Shown here piece by piece: positions 47,784 through 60,345 of a stretch of 64,000 nt of DNA. The translations under genes were made by a program, and so were the position numbers. Under the pieces are notes generated by a model that searched no databases, was not told the DNA's origin, and saw nothing but the letters and a program-made list of their open reading frames with translations. Source of the stretch: Ailanthus altissimus (lineage: Eukaryota; Streptophyta; Magnoliopsida; Sapindales; Simaroubaceae); the NCBI GenBank assembly GCA_946807835.1, contig OX327683.1:9243001-9307000 (forward strand), in the 5' to 3' direction. Each line of letters begins with the position of its first letter. Position 1 is the stretch's first letter.

Positions 47784-48400
47784 TGAAAGTGTGTTATTTT
47801 TTTAAGGTGCATGCATATATAATGTATTCATTATAGAGCAAAAAATATATCTCATACATTTATATTGCGTAGCAGAACTGAAAATATAACTTCCTAGAGT
47901 AGTAAACACATTTAAATTAAGTCCATTATATTAGTGAAAATTAAATATTGAGAATTCACCTTGTAAGCCTTTGAATTTGGTTGAAAACTTGAGACCGCCT
48001 TGAAATGCACGTGTTGGCAATTCTAAGACTTAACAAGATGGGCTTGAGCCTCTAAAATGGTAGTTTCAATTTTCAGCAATGGTGTTTAACACTTAAACAC
48101 CAATCTTGGTCAACTCCTTAACCCTTACTTAAACTCTTTAAACTATTTAATTTATTTCAAGCAAATTGAATAATTATTTTATTTGGGCAACTCTTGCTCA
48201 AACTTTCAAAAATAATTTCCTTTCTTTGTTTTCACTTGGCTGGCCTTAAGTAAAAAAGAAGATGAATATAAGTTTTTTAACTCTTGAAAAAGAATCTTTC
48301 TCTTTGTTTTCACTTCAAAAGGACAAAACAAAAAATGACATTTTTTAAACCAAAAGTGACTTTAAAATGAAAACAATTTCATTTATAAAGTTAAACCAAA
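47784..48400 (-). mobile_element. 3' LTR of the nested copia, terminal segment
   Basis: Begins TGAAAGTGTGTTATT on the plus strand and follows the family (GGTGCATGCATATATAATG, ATATTGAGAATTCACC) to 48400, where the inverted LTR begins. It resumes at 50572. Confidence 0.8.
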
Positions 48401-50571
48401 TGTTTTTGGGATTTGTGCTTACATCTCATCCCTTTATGTATGAATATTTGTTTAATATTTATACTAGTATTATCATTTCATTAAATCGCTAATTATATTT
48501 TATATATGGTAAGATACTTGTAACGTTTTAGACATTGTATTATCTGAAAGAGTTCAAATCTGGTCTAAATGAGTTTAGATCAGTGTTAAGAATTAGCAAC
48601 GCTGAGAGTTATAAATACTAAGAGTTAGCGCTGATAAGAGTTATCAGTTATAAGAGTTAGCGATATCTAAAGAGTTAGAGCCTTGTCTGAAATGGGACAA
48701 AGACCTGAGAATATATTAAATGATGTAGTTATAAAGAGTTACAAATAGTGATAGGAAATGTCATTATGCAAATACATTCTCAAATATTATATCCTGATAT
48801 ATTTTTACTGATGCTGGTCTGCCAGTGAATACCTTAATAAATATATAGATCAGTGTATGTCTATATCTGGATGGTCCATATGGTTAATCTTAGTAGACCA
48901 TGAGTTTAGTAGAAGCTCGTATAGAGTTACAAGTATTCAGTAAGGACTTAATACTGAATAGACTCACAAAGACCTCCAATAGACATCCCATAAAGCCATA
49001 AATAGAGAGTCTTTCGAGTTGAGTAGTATTCGTGGTCCTTTAACCTGGTGTCATAGTGGGCTTGTGAGTGATCTACCATACTTTAGTTCCACACATATCA
49101 GAAACCTTTTATGGTCTAACCGCTGGATGTCACTGGGTATGGTCCGATGCTCATGGAGTCCAGTGTGCATAGATATGAGATCCATCAACTTATTGGGGTG
49201 AGTAATATATCATAATGCTTTAAGATTGTATTTTCAAAAGTCTTATGGCCATAAACAGTAATTCTCGGGAAAATAGTTTAACCATAGGGATAAATAATAT
49301 CAAAAATGTGTTTGAAAATATTATTTATTGAAGTACAATTCTAGAGATAAGCTTTCAATCGGGCATATGGAGATTTGACGGTGTTGATCTATATCTCTGC
49401 TCTACCTGGATATAAATGATGGAGGGATTATACAAATATGTTATAACCTCAACTTGTATAGTTTAACGTGCCACTTTGTAATATCTGTAACGTATATGTG
49501 GGGCATCGTTCACGGATGTATGGAAGAGTTTCATATGACAATTTGGACGTGGACCTAGAGAGTCTCACAATATGAAGTGTACTCATTGTGTACTAGGCAG
49601 CATTATGGATTGAACAGTTCCATCCTAGAAATTCTAGCAAATTAAACATATATTTCAGGGTTCCTCAGATTGTGCACTTGTCTATACTTAAATGTTAAGT
49701 ACATCACTTAATTAGTTGACAAGAGTTGTTAACTAATTAGATGTTAACAAGTGGCACAATTTTGTTCCATGAATTGTTTCACCATGAATTCACCCATTAA
49801 CCATATTAATAAAATCAAATAACATAAATATTAATTATTTATATAGTGTTTGAATAATTAAATAAATATTATTTAAATAAATAAAATTTGATTTTATTTA
49901 TTTGTTATTTTATTTCTAAGTGCAAAATATACCTAATTTGAGAAACATAAATTAAATTAAGTGAAGCACCATTTTGTAGAATTAATGGTCAATATTATTA
50001 AACCATTAAAAGTGGCCAACAACTAAAAATTATTTTTAGTTATTGGCCACTTAACCTAATTTTGGTGGAACACTTGTAAAGTGGTTAAAGTACAAAAAAT
50101 GGTGTGAATTCATTTTAATTAACAAGGGTGAAGTTAAAATTCGTGCAAGGAGAAAGGGCATTGAAGAGAGTTTGATTTTTGGAGAATTGTCTTTGAACAA
50201 AGAGTTGTGAGAAAAAATAGAGAGAAAGAAAAATAAATTTCTCTTATTTTTCTTTCAAGAAATAAAACATTGTTGCTGAAAATTTAATTGCAACTATTCT
50301 AACTTCACAATCCCACCAAATTATTGTGAACTAGAATTGAATAATAGTGCATTTCAAGGTGAGCTCAAAGTTGGAGCTAAAAAAAATCTGGAATTGAAAT
50401 CTTCACCGAAGGTCATCAAATATATGTTTCTATAATTTTAAGTTGTTAATGATTTAAGTTACATGTGTATATATTGATTACATGCTTAATTTTACTGCAA
50501 AATTCTTGTATATGATACGTGTACTTAATTTTTTCAACATGTACACAATTACATGCATACACTCTAAAACA
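48401..50571 (+). mobile_element. Inverted solo-type copia LTR within the nested copia LTR
   Basis: Starts TGTTTTTGGGATTTGTGC and ends ACTCTAAAACA, 2171 bp, in line with the 2.17-2.19-kb full LTRs. It holds the AGAGTTA cluster (48575-48690). Flanks (CCAAA before, CGTTA after) do not give a clean 5-bp duplication, so either the boundary bases have mutated or this is not a simple insertion. Confidence 0.75.
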
Positions 50572-51519
50572 CGTTAATAATTGTCCCTCTTTTGATTTGT
50601 GAACATTCGGCCCAACAAGCATACCTTGCCATGTCAAAGCCATTCACACTTGTTTCTTTGTTTTTTTATTATCAACAAATAATACAAGCCATTTTTTTTA
50701 ATAAAAATTAAACATGTGCCATTCATATTTATTTTAATAATTGTTTGACATAAATAATATTAAATATAAAAAAAATTCTTTGTTTATTTAATAGAAGTTG
50801 CTTGTTTAATATTAAATATAAAAAAAATTCTTTGTTTATTTAATAGAAGTTGCTTGTTTAACAAGCAAGGGTATTTTTGTAATTTCTTTAGTCAAACAAT
50901 GAATGGATCAATATGCGGCACTTGTCATCATCCTGTTGGTCAATAACTTTTGTTAACTAATTGTTATACTTAACTCTAATTTTGACAAGTGCACATCCCG
51001 AGGAATCCTGAAACAAATACCTAGTTTACAAAAATTTATTGGATCGAATAATCGAACTATTCAATCCAATTCACTACCTAAGTGCACAACGAGTACATTT
51101 CATATTACAGGACTCCTTAGGTCCACATCCAGTTTGTCAAATGGAACTCTTCCATGAATTCGTGAACGATGCCCCACGTACACGTCATGGATATTACAAA
51201 GCGGCGCATTAGACCATACAAGTTAAAGTCATAACGTTCTATTTCAGACAAGGCTCTAACTCCTTAGATTTTGCTGACTCTTTAACCTGATAACTCTTAA
51301 CAATGCTAACTCTTAGCATTTATAACTATCAATGGTTTTAACTCATAACACTGATCTAAACTCTTTTAGATCAACTCCTTTAGATTATATAATATTTGAA
51401 ATGTTACAAGCATCTTACCATTTAATAAATATAATTAATGATTTAATGAAATATCGATTATATAAATATAAAAAAAATATTATACAAAATGGGATGGCCC
51501 GTAAGCACAAATTCTAACA
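50572..51519 (-). mobile_element. 3' LTR of the nested copia, remaining segment
   Basis: Resumes the minus LTR and ends at AATTCTAACA beside the polypurine tract. Compared with 38018-40206, a middle block is deleted at about 51239 (AACG/TTCTATTTCAG). It contains a 52-bp direct duplication. Confidence 0.75.
50757..50860. repeat. 52-bp tandem duplication
   Basis: ATTAAATATAAAAAAAATTC through AGAAGTTGCTTGTTTAA occurs twice in a row with no visible difference, so it is recent compared with the surrounding LTR. Confidence 0.92.
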
Positions 51520-51531
51520 AACTCCCATTTG
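51520..51531 (-). other. Polypurine tract of the nested copia
   Basis: The minus strand reads GCAAATGGGAGT directly before the LTR start TGTTAGAATTTGTGC. Confidence 0.75.
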
Positions 51532-53817
51532 CTCTAGTATCATTCATAATGGTATCTAATACCTATCAACTATATGTGTTTCTCAAACACTTTAGAAGTT
51601 AAGGCCTTAGTAAGTAGGTCCGCTACATTATTTAGAGAGTCAACTTTATAAATTATTACATCTCTTTTAGTAAAGATCTCTCTAACAATATGGTATTTTC
51701 TCTCCACGTGTTTAGATCTATAGTGTGCTCTTGGATTTTTGACTTATGCAATGGCCTCATTATTGTTGCAAAATAATAGAATATGATTTATCAAACTTGG
51801 GACTATTTCGAGCTCGACGATAAATTTGCGTATCCACACTGCTTCTTTCCCTGCTTCCGAGGCTGCACTATGTTCTACCTCTGTGATAGAATTAGCCGTA
51901 GACCCCTGCTTGGTACTTTTTCACTTACCCAAATATAGACTTTCTATCATCTGAATCAGACTGGAAGTCTGAATCGGTGTATTCTTTCACTTGCAAGTTA
52001 CTTTCTCTATATACTATAAACTTGTCCTTTGTATCCTTAAGGTATTTAAGAAAATATTTCACTGTCATCTAATGGCTATCACCTAGATCAGACTGATATC
52101 GGCTCATAATACTTACAACTATATTGATCTCAGGTCTCGTACAAATCATAGTATACATTAAGCTTCCAATAATTGATGAATATGGGATGTTACACTTTCT
52201 AACTCTTTCATCTTCCCTCTAAGGATACATCTTCCTTGAAAGATGAATGTCATGTCTAAAAGGTACATTAGTTATTTTACAGTTAGTGAAATTATACCTT
52301 TCTAAGACATTATCTTTTTACAATGATTGAGAAAGTTCTATCAGCTTTCTAGTTCTATCTCTATAAAGTTTTATACCAGTATATAAGAAGTCTCTCCCAA
52401 ATCCTTCATAGAGAAGTTCTTACTTAGATAACCTTTTACTGACTATAATATACTGATATCATTCTCAATGATTAGTATGTCATCCACATAGAGAACCAAA
52501 AAGACAATCATATTTCTACTGACCTTTCTATACATACATGCTTTCTCTTTATTTTTTATGAAACTAGACCCTTTGATTACCTCATCAAAATGAAGATTCT
52601 AGTTTTCGAAGACCTACTTAAGTCTATAAATAGACTTCTTTAGTTTGCATACAAGACCAGAGGTTAGGCTAGATGCAAAACCTTATGGCTATTCTATGTA
52701 TATCTCTTCCTCGAGATATTCATTTAGGAACTCTATCTTTACATCTATCTGTCATATCTCAAAATCATAATATGTAGCAATTGCCAACAAAATCTGAATT
52801 GACTTAAGCATCGTTATTGGTGCAAAAGTTTTCTCATAATCGATCCCAAATCACTAAGTATAACCTTTTGCTACCAATCAAACTTTAAAGGTCTCTACCT
52901 TCCTATTAGGCCTACGCTTTCGCTTGTAAATCCGTTTACAATCGATAGAAACTATTCCTTCAGAAAGTCTAACTAAGTCTTAAACTTAATTATGATGCAT
53001 TAAGTCAATTTTGGATTTCATGGCATTTTGTCATTTTTTCAAGTCGATGTCCAACATAGCCTCTCTATAGGTCAAAGAATCATTTTCTCAACTAAGAAAA
53101 CTCCAAAGGCGTCTTTAGGCATCTAACTATACTTAGTAGATGGCTTTAACATCGTTTCTGACCTACGTGGAGGGTGTGTTAAAGGTATTCCGCTCGTTTG
53201 AGCCTAAGGTTCCATCGTCAGTTTATTTTCATTCTGATTGACTTCATCAAGTTCAATCTTTCTATAATTTCTATGATCTATGAGAAATTATTTCTCTAAA
53301 AAAGTGGCATTACTAGTAATGAACATGTTTCGTTCCTCAGAATCATAGAACTGGTATCCCATTAAATTCTTGGAATACCCAATGAACTGATACTTGTACC
53401 CATTGAATACAAGTTTATCCTGTTGCTAACGTTTATATAAGTAGGACAACCCTAAATCTTAACATACTGAAGACTTGGTTTCCTTCTATTTCAAATCTCA
53501 TACAGAGTGGATGGAAAACCCTTTAATAGAACTCTGCTCAATATATGAGCAGTAGTTTCTAAAGTATATCCCTATAGATATTCTAGGAGATCGGTGAAGC
53601 TCATCATCGATCGAACCATATCTAATAGAGTCAAATTCCTCTTCTTCATTGTGTTGTGGAGTACCTAGAGGACTATACTAAGTAAAAATCCCATTCTTCC
53701 TTAATTAATTTGAGAATTCATTGCTCATGTACTCATCGCCTCAATCTGATCAAATGCATTTAACATACATGTCAATTTATTTCTCTACTTCAAGTTGAAA
53801 CTCCTTAAACTTTTCTG
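51532..53817 (-). pseudogene. Copia pol of the nested element (part of integrase, RT, RNase H)
   Basis: The minus strand gives broken copia RT and RNase H frames; the plus strand shows their complements (for example TATGTCATCCACATAGA near 52468, complement of the RT block around the YVDD catalytic site). Low-end sequence pairs with 40207-40820 and high-end sequence with 7660-8550. Frameshifts throughout. The break at 53817 falls in the integrase part and joins directly to a stump of the 5' LTR. Confidence 0.83.
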
Positions 53818-53941
53818 AAACGTTACAAACATCTTACCATTTAATAAATATAATTAGTGATTTAATAAATTATCAATTGTATAAATATTAAAATAAAATA
53901 TTCATACAAAATAAGATGACACGTAAGCACAAATCCCAACA
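53818..53941 (-). mobile_element. Stump of the 5' LTR of the nested copia
   Basis: The minus strand starts TGTTGGGATTTGTGCTTACG and follows the family for ~124 bp (to GATGTTTGTAAC), then breaks into pol. It supplies the outer end that pairs with the duplication ATAAG. Confidence 0.85.
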
Positions 53942-53946
53942 ATAAG
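53942..53946. repeat. Target-site duplication (right) of the nested copia
   Basis: ATAAG, matching 47779-47783. Confidence 0.85.
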
Positions 53947-56350
53947 TACAAAAACAGTACGGATCTATAGCTTCCTTATCATTATATAGACGGCTAAAGT
54001 AAGCCCTTCAATCAAGACCTCGTATTCTACCTTGTTGTTAGACGTCCTTGGTGGAGACTTTGCCGCATGTTCTAGTATGAGGCCCTTCGGACTCTTTATT
54101 CTAATTCTCACACTTGCTTCTTTTTAGTTAGAGGAGCTTTCTATGTGCATTTTCCATGGTTCCATGTTCTCAACTAGTTCTGTAGCAAGTATTTCATCTT
54201 CTACTTCTGATTCATATTCTAGGATGAAGTCTACTAACGCTTGGCCTTAATGGCAATTCTAGGTTTGTACTCTATATCTAAGTGAATGAGTCATTGTGCC
54301 ATCTTGGTAATCCTGCCAACTGCGTTTGGTTTTGTTAGTATTTTCTTCAATGGGTAGGAAGTGAAGACGATGATTGGATGAGCTTCAAAGTAATGCTTGA
54401 GTTTCTTCTTAGCTTAGACTAGGGCAAGTGCTAATTTTTTAGCTGTTAAATATCTGGTTTTTTGATCCGTCAATATTTTATTGGTGTAGAACATTGGATA
54501 TTACTACATTTCTTCTTCTCAAAATAGAATTGCACTTTCACTTTGGACAATGTTAGATATAGGTACAATCTTTCTTGTGGTACTGGGAGAGACAAGATTA
54601 GAGGCTTCGCTAGGTATTCTTTTAGTTTCTGCAATGTATTTATCTATTCTAACCCTCATAAATATCCTTTCCTTTTTCTTGATTGTTTAGATGAAAGGTT
54701 GACACCGGTCTGACATTCTGAAGATAAATCGACTAAGGGCTAGTATCTTTCTTGTGATTATCTGAACTTCCTTAGGTGTTTGTGGGATTGTCATATTTTT
54801 GAGTCCTTAAACTTATGCAGATAAACTTTTACTCCTATTGCTTCTATCACATAGCCCAAGAAAGTCCCAGATGTTATTTTAAATGAACATTTAGTTAGAT
54901 TTAGGCATAATTGATATGTTCTGAAGACTTTAAATACATCTTTTAACTCTAAAGCATGGTCCAAAGCCTTTTTGCTTTTGACCATAGTATCATCTATATA
55001 GGCCTCCACTATTCTGCCCATAAAATTTCTAAAGACCTTTGTTACCAAGCGCTGAAAGGTGGCTCAAGTGTTCTTAAGAATGGCATTACCTTGTAGTAAT
55101 AAATCCATCTTTTAATTATGAAGCTGGTCTTTTCTTTATCCCTTGAATCTATTTTGATCTGATTGTAGTTGTTATAAGCATCCAAGAACGACAGCTTCTC
55201 GTATCCTATAATAGCATCTACTATCTAATCGATCTTTACAAGGGAGAATGAACCTTGGGAGTGGCTCTATTCAGGTCTGTGTAATCTATAAAGACTCTTT
55301 TTTTTTTCTTTTTGTGCACTACCCCAACATTTGTAAACCAATTTGGGTAGTGGACCTCTCTGATAAAGCCCACGTTCATTATTTTGTTTCTTTCTTCTAC
55401 AAACCTTCTTTGCTTTTGTTTTATGGGTCGAAAATCTATCTAGATGCTTAGCTTGTGCGTTATAATTTGCTGGTTAATTCTGAGCATGTCTTTATGTGAC
55501 TACACAAAGATATTCTAGTTTTGTTGTAAGAGTTTGATGAGGGCTTCATTTTTATCTCTACTTGGCAAGGTTTTAACCTTACTTTTTTGTGTAGCTACGA
55601 AGGGTCAAGTGCTACCTCTTTTGTTTCTTCTGTATATGGAGGGATGTATTCTTCCATTTTTTTTCTTCCTCCCAATGTAACGCCTTTAGCCAAAAATCCT
55701 GTAATTGCTAGTGTTTTGTGGATCCCAAATTATATGAGTAAGGTATCTGTTTCTTTTGCTGGCTCCTCTCTTGCATCTTTAGGATGCTCCTCCTCTATAG
55801 TAAAGTTCTTGTTGATGTCTTTTGAACATTTTAGCGAATTGGCATAGCATTGTCTTACTTTAACCTACTACTATTTGATAGCCATTATTCCTCTTCTGGC
55901 AGCTAACACATAACTTAGCACTTAGTGAAGGGTGGAAGGTACTACTTCCATATAGTGGATCTAGAATCTTCATGTGACTGCATTGTATGCTGACAAAGTG
56001 TCTACTATCAAGTAGTCGATATTCAGCATTTTTCTTGTTGTTATAATAGCCAATATATGAACCCTTTGATCTGTACTCTAAATCTACCAAAAGCTAAGCT
56101 CAGTCTGACATTGGTGAATGTCTCATTCTGCTAGTCTAATCATTTTGAATGTATCCTAAAAAAAGGATATCTACACTGCTTCCACCATTTACCAGTATCC
56201 TTTGGACAATGTTCTTAACTATTGAGAGTGATAATTAAGGGGTCTAGGTACGATATAATGATGTATGTTAGATCCCATTTAGAAAAAGTGATCTCTCCTA
56301 AGTCTTGTTCTATTATCATCATTGTAGGCGTTATGGTCTCTCCCACGCCC
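53947..56350 (-). pseudogene. Tat-lineage gypsy pol, upstream part (protease, RT, RNase H start)
   Basis: On the minus strand from high to low: a protease-like VNGGSSVDILFLG (the active Asp replaced by Asn) near 56190, the protease/RT linker (about 55860-56090), RT with AYIDDTMVKSKKALDH near 54990 and CLNLTKCSFKITSGTFLGYV after it, then RNase H (EYEVLIEGLTLAV near 54030). Interrupted by stops and frameshifts. It joins 46260-47778 across the copia insertion. Confidence 0.88.
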
Positions 56351-58061
56351 ATTTTCTGTATCATGGCTGCCCTCTGAAATAATTGCCTCCATCGTTCGTC
56401 CCTGTCTTCCCTTTCTAAATGTCTCTCATGTAATACACTATTATCTGTTGGTTCACCATTGCTTGGGCAATTGTTGCTTTCTTTAATTCTACCACAAGCC
56501 TTCCATTTTCTTATAGTCCTTCTATTATAAAAAGTGTTCCATCTTCGTTATGTGGGTATATGGAGTTATAATAGGACCTATACATTGCATCTAGAGTCTT
56601 AGCTACTATGTCTTCTGCTTTCGTTGCCTTTCCAGCAGAAGTTTTTGTTTCTTTTGAAGGATTCATGTTTTCCTTCTCTAATTCTATTTTTAGCCAAAAC
56701 TCTTTAAGGAATCCGTTCTTTATTAAAGCATTAATTTGCCTCATCGGTGATAGGCATATGGATAATTCATGTCCCTTCTCATTTTGGAATTGGCATATCT
56801 TGTTTAAGTCTCTTAGGTGGTTAAGAATCTTGATATGTCTTGACTTCCTAATTATCTCGTGATCTTTATACTTCAGCCATATTTTCTCTGTTAATGCATT
56901 AATTGAGATAAAGGGCTCAAAAACTCTAGGTCTTTTGTCCTATGAGTACCTTTATGTATTGGAAGGTCTCTTTTTATGTTCTTTGTTGTGAGATGTTTGA
57001 TCCTTTTTCGGATGGTTATCACTAAGGTTTTGTTTATTATCAAGGCTGCATCATTTTTCTGATAGATTCATTGTTCTGACTTTTGGTTCAATAGTTCCAA
57101 AGATATAAAATTCTTTTCAACTAAGTATTAGTAATAAGTAGTGCCTGGCCTTATTGCTTTCCTATATGCCAACTACTATCTTTGAATTGTAACTTCCAGT
57201 CTCATACAGGTCCTTATTGAATCTATTCAAGAAACTTTTGATTGACTCATTCTCTACTTGTCTTATGAGGAATAGGTTTGACATAGTCTTTCTTTTCTTC
57301 CTATTTTAGATGTATTGTACAATAAAGGCAATAGTGAGTTCCTTAAATGAAGACATAAAGTTTTCTTTTAATAGTTGAAACTAATTTTGGGTCGTTCCTT
57401 TGAGGTTAGAGGGGAAGATTATGCACTTCAGGGTCTCGTCTCCACTATATATGATCATCTTTATATTATAGTAGTAGATGTGTTCCTCAAGGTCCCTTGG
57501 CCCGTCATAAATAGTGAAATTTGGCAACACGAACTTCTTTGGTCTCTCTGCCTTCCTTATCTTCTCTTTGAAAGGATTCTGGCTTTTGCCAAAGAAAGTG
57601 TATCCTCAAGATTTTCATCTTTTGGGCCATTTTCATACCATTCTCCTATCTCTTTCAAGATGAAGGCTTTAGGTTTCTCTTTTTTATTGGATCCCTTTAC
57701 CGATATTGTGACCTCCGATTCTTCGTGTAGATCTATAATTTCCTTCCTTCCAAATTTTTTTGACAATTGATGAGGGCTCTTTGTTTGTGTATCTCGCAAT
57801 AGAAGCTCTACGTAGTCATTCAAGAAACCTCCTCCAACTTCCAGGCTTCTTGGCGACTACAGAGCTCTTAGTTTTCCTTTCGTGACTCTTTTAGTTCCTT
57901 CAGGATGTCTGTCAGTATCCCTAGCATGGTTATGGAAGCATCGTCTCTATTTCTGTCAACGTTGGAAGGGGTACGGCTCCCTCCTTCACCAATTCTAATT
58001 TTGGTTGCTCTTGGATTACTGTTTGTCATTATGATTTTGAAAATGCTAACTTTTTATTCTA
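56351..58061 (-). pseudogene. Tat-lineage gypsy gag
   Basis: Minus frames include IIYSGDETLKCIIFPSNLKG (capsid-like), SFKELTIAFIVQYI, VENESIKSFLNRFNKDLYE, and a spacer with ICQFQNEKGHE (decayed zinc-knuckle). The N-terminal part (DYVELLLRDT, EVTISVKGSNKKEKPKAF) is Lys/Glu-rich. Plus-strand ORFs over this region are shadows. The reading stops shortly before the PBS, as expected for the gag start. Confidence 0.72.
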
Positions 58062-58080
58062 TTTCCCATAGACGACGCCA
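58062..58080 (-). other. Primer binding site of the minus Tat element
   Basis: The minus strand reads TGGCGTCGTCTATGGGAAAT, the Tat-type site, adjoining AGCTTCCAA of the presumed LTR end. It fixes the 5' end of the internal region. Confidence 0.75.
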
Positions 58081-59076
58081 TTGGAAGCTCTAAATCTAAA
58101 ATTCTTCAGAAATTACGTCTTAGTCTTTTTTATCGTCTTGAATTATCACGAAAGAACACTATCTTTATGTAAAAAAGAATATTTTAACACTTAAGTCAAT
58201 GTATATTCAACACAAGTGTACAGTGTATGGGAGTACTTCAAGCAAGAAGACTATACTCTTATATACTCTCTATTATTTTAGTGTGATTTTTTTCATGAAT
58301 ACAAAATAAATAATGCATGCCTTATAAAGTATAATTATTATAGAGTTTTGAATCGTTTGTAACATAGTCTTCTTATGATAAGATGATCCTCATCGCAACA
58401 TGATCATCTTATCATTATGTTATCATTTGATAAAATAATCTTATATTAAATAAAGCCTAAGTTTAATAGAGCTCATATATAATTAGAATTATAATTAAAA
58501 GAAGAGGATGAAGTGTATTCATACTTTTTTACCTTTTGCGATTAATTTTATTTTTTTTTAACCTCTCTTTAAGCTTTATGAAATGGTTCGGCCTAACCCC
58601 TATTTTTTGTTCAGACATTATTCTTTAGACTGTTTAATTTCAAATAGATTTAATTCGATTTTATTTGAGCCTAGTCCTGTTACAAATTTCAAGGCTTTCT
58701 TTTAAGTAGAATGAACTGTAAAACTTATTAATAATAAACCCAACACTGACTTTATCAATTGTTACAATGCTTATGATTTGAACTCATTGCAGCACCTATA
58801 ACTTAAGAACTAGCTCAAGTTGAACAAGTTGGTAAACTCTAGCTCAGCAAAGGACTGTAATAGATAATCTTGTATCTATTCTAGGTGTCTTTACCCATTT
58901 TTGCATGTTGTTCTGGCCCTTTATGTTTAAAAAGTTTTAAGATGAATAAAATAATTCCCTCTTTACTAATAAGGTCATTGGTTCTGGTACCACTTGACTA
59001 TAGTTTATGAAATTATTAATTATTGCTCTTGTACTATCTTCAATTGGTGTTTGAGATGGTTTTTGACAGATATTGG
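58081..59076 (-). mobile_element. Presumed 5' LTR of the minus Tat element, plus spacer
   Basis: It must begin at 58081 because the PBS adjoins it, but I see no second copy in the window, so its outer end is unknown (probably before ~58900). It contains a perfect-looking hairpin near 58370-58420 (TCTTATGATAAGATGATC / GATCATCTTATCATTATG). No gene. Confidence 0.45.
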
Positions 59077-60345
59077 TATTTGTCCTGGGTACTCATATGT
59101 CTTCTTGTACTTTCTACATGATATAATTGCTCGTTTTCGAAAGCAAGAGGTGATGCCAAGGGAATTCTTTACGGATTTTGTTAGGTCACTCAAGACGAAG
59201 GCCGGCACTTCACTCTCCTTGCAGCATGATTAGAGAAACTAGGTTCTTCTTACTGAGCGCTACCAGCTCATCATATTGCCCAATGAGATTTGGCCATTGC
59301 GACATCGAAGGACTTATTGGCATGTTTAGCAATAGAGCACTGTGTCCGTGAGGTGAATTATTCTCTTCAAATTATTTTTTTGGTTATGCATAATTAGAAG
59401 GCAAGAGAAGTTATTCTGTATTATGAATTGTCCTTTTGTCATATGAATATGCATCCATGTTTCTAATAATTCCATTATTCCAAAGCGCTAGCAGTTGAGG
59501 ACTGACAGGAGAGGCTTGGGTTTAATACTAAATTCATAGTTTGAATTTATAGGAGAAAAACAAATGGTTCAATCCATTGGCGAATATTGCAACTAGCTGT
59601 TGCCACTTTTCATGATATTTCAATATTTATTTACTACTGTCCATGTGACTCAAGTATTAGCTGCCTGCTCATGGGAAATATATTTAGTTCAAGTCCACAA
59701 ACTGCTTTTCTAGTACATAGGGGGAAAGAGATCTCTTAGTTACTGTAGATTTTACTGTAAATGCTTCCACGAAAGATGAGCACTTCTAAAGATCACGTGT
59801 AAAACATGGGATAAGTTCTTTTTCCTACAAATCACTCTGGTTGATGAACTTTTCTATTGCTATTGGATGAATGTTTTTGATGAATGCAAGGAGCCATTCT
59901 TTAGTTATGTTGTTTGAACATTGCATTAATGGATGTTTGCTGATGAATCAGTTGTGTTATACTGCAGGCCAGGGGGCTTGATGTATTGCCTACGGCCATC
60001 TCTCGTTTTCGTAATGGAGGTGATAACAAGACAGCAAATTTGCTGGACACAGTGATTTACCCAGAAGAGATTACTCATTGCGCTGCTGGAGTAAGGTGGT
60101 TTATGTATCTTTACTTGAGGTCCAGGCATCCGGCTTTATTCAAGACGGCTTGGTACCTCTTGAAAGTGAAGTAGGAGATAGCAGATGTACATTAGAGGAG
60201 AATGAGGAGGTGATTTGGAAGTTTCATGCCAAAGTTAGAAGACACTTTAGGGGACCATGAAGCCACATTTTAATGAGGCAGCAAGGAAAGCTGCTGGTTT
60301 TGGTCCTCAATGGTAAGAACCACTTGCAAAGAGGCTTCTCTAGTC
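59077..60345 (+). pseudogene. DUF455 (ferritin-like) protein pseudogene, two exons
   Basis: DUF455 proteins form a ferritin-like helix-bundle family with a putative diiron site; biochemical role not established. Exon A (59077-59352) reads DIIARFRKQEVMPREFF, then after a 1-nt loss VTQDEGRHFTLLAA, KLGSSY, ATSKDLLACLAIEHCVRE. Exon B (from 59968, acceptor ACTGCAG) reads ARGLDVLPTAISRFRNGGDN, YPEEITHCAAGVRWF, and in other frames DGLVPLESEV, FHAKVRRHFRGP, FNEAARKAAGFGPQW. The likely metal-ligand motifs EGRH and EITH are still visible. Three TGA stops in exon A, about three frame changes, and a stop after GPQW show it is dead. The retained 615-bp intron marks a duplicated, not processed, copy. The N-terminal third is missing. 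An AATAAA lies at 60380. Confidence 0.87.

Larger units (their letters stand above)
47784..53941 (-). mobile_element. Nested copia element, deletion derivative, inside the gypsy RNase H
   Basis: Order on the minus strand: 5' LTR reduced to ~124 bp (53941-53818), pol from integrase onward (53817-51532), polypurine tract (51531-51520), 3' LTR (51519-47784) interrupted by an inverted LTR of the same family. Ends are TGTTGGGATTTG... and ...CA (plus-strand TGAAAGTGTG at 47784), flanked by ATAAG. The rest of the 5' LTR, PBS, leader, gag and first part of integrase are missing, so it could not have moved by itself in this form; the deletion probably followed insertion. Confidence 0.87.

Noticed and set aside
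55248..57770. Several + strand ORFs of 60-131 codons
   Set aside because: Complements of the minus-strand gypsy gag and pol.
58370..58420. Hairpin as a microRNA precursor
   Set aside because: Short, simple and AT-rich, within a presumed LTR; no evidence for a mature product.
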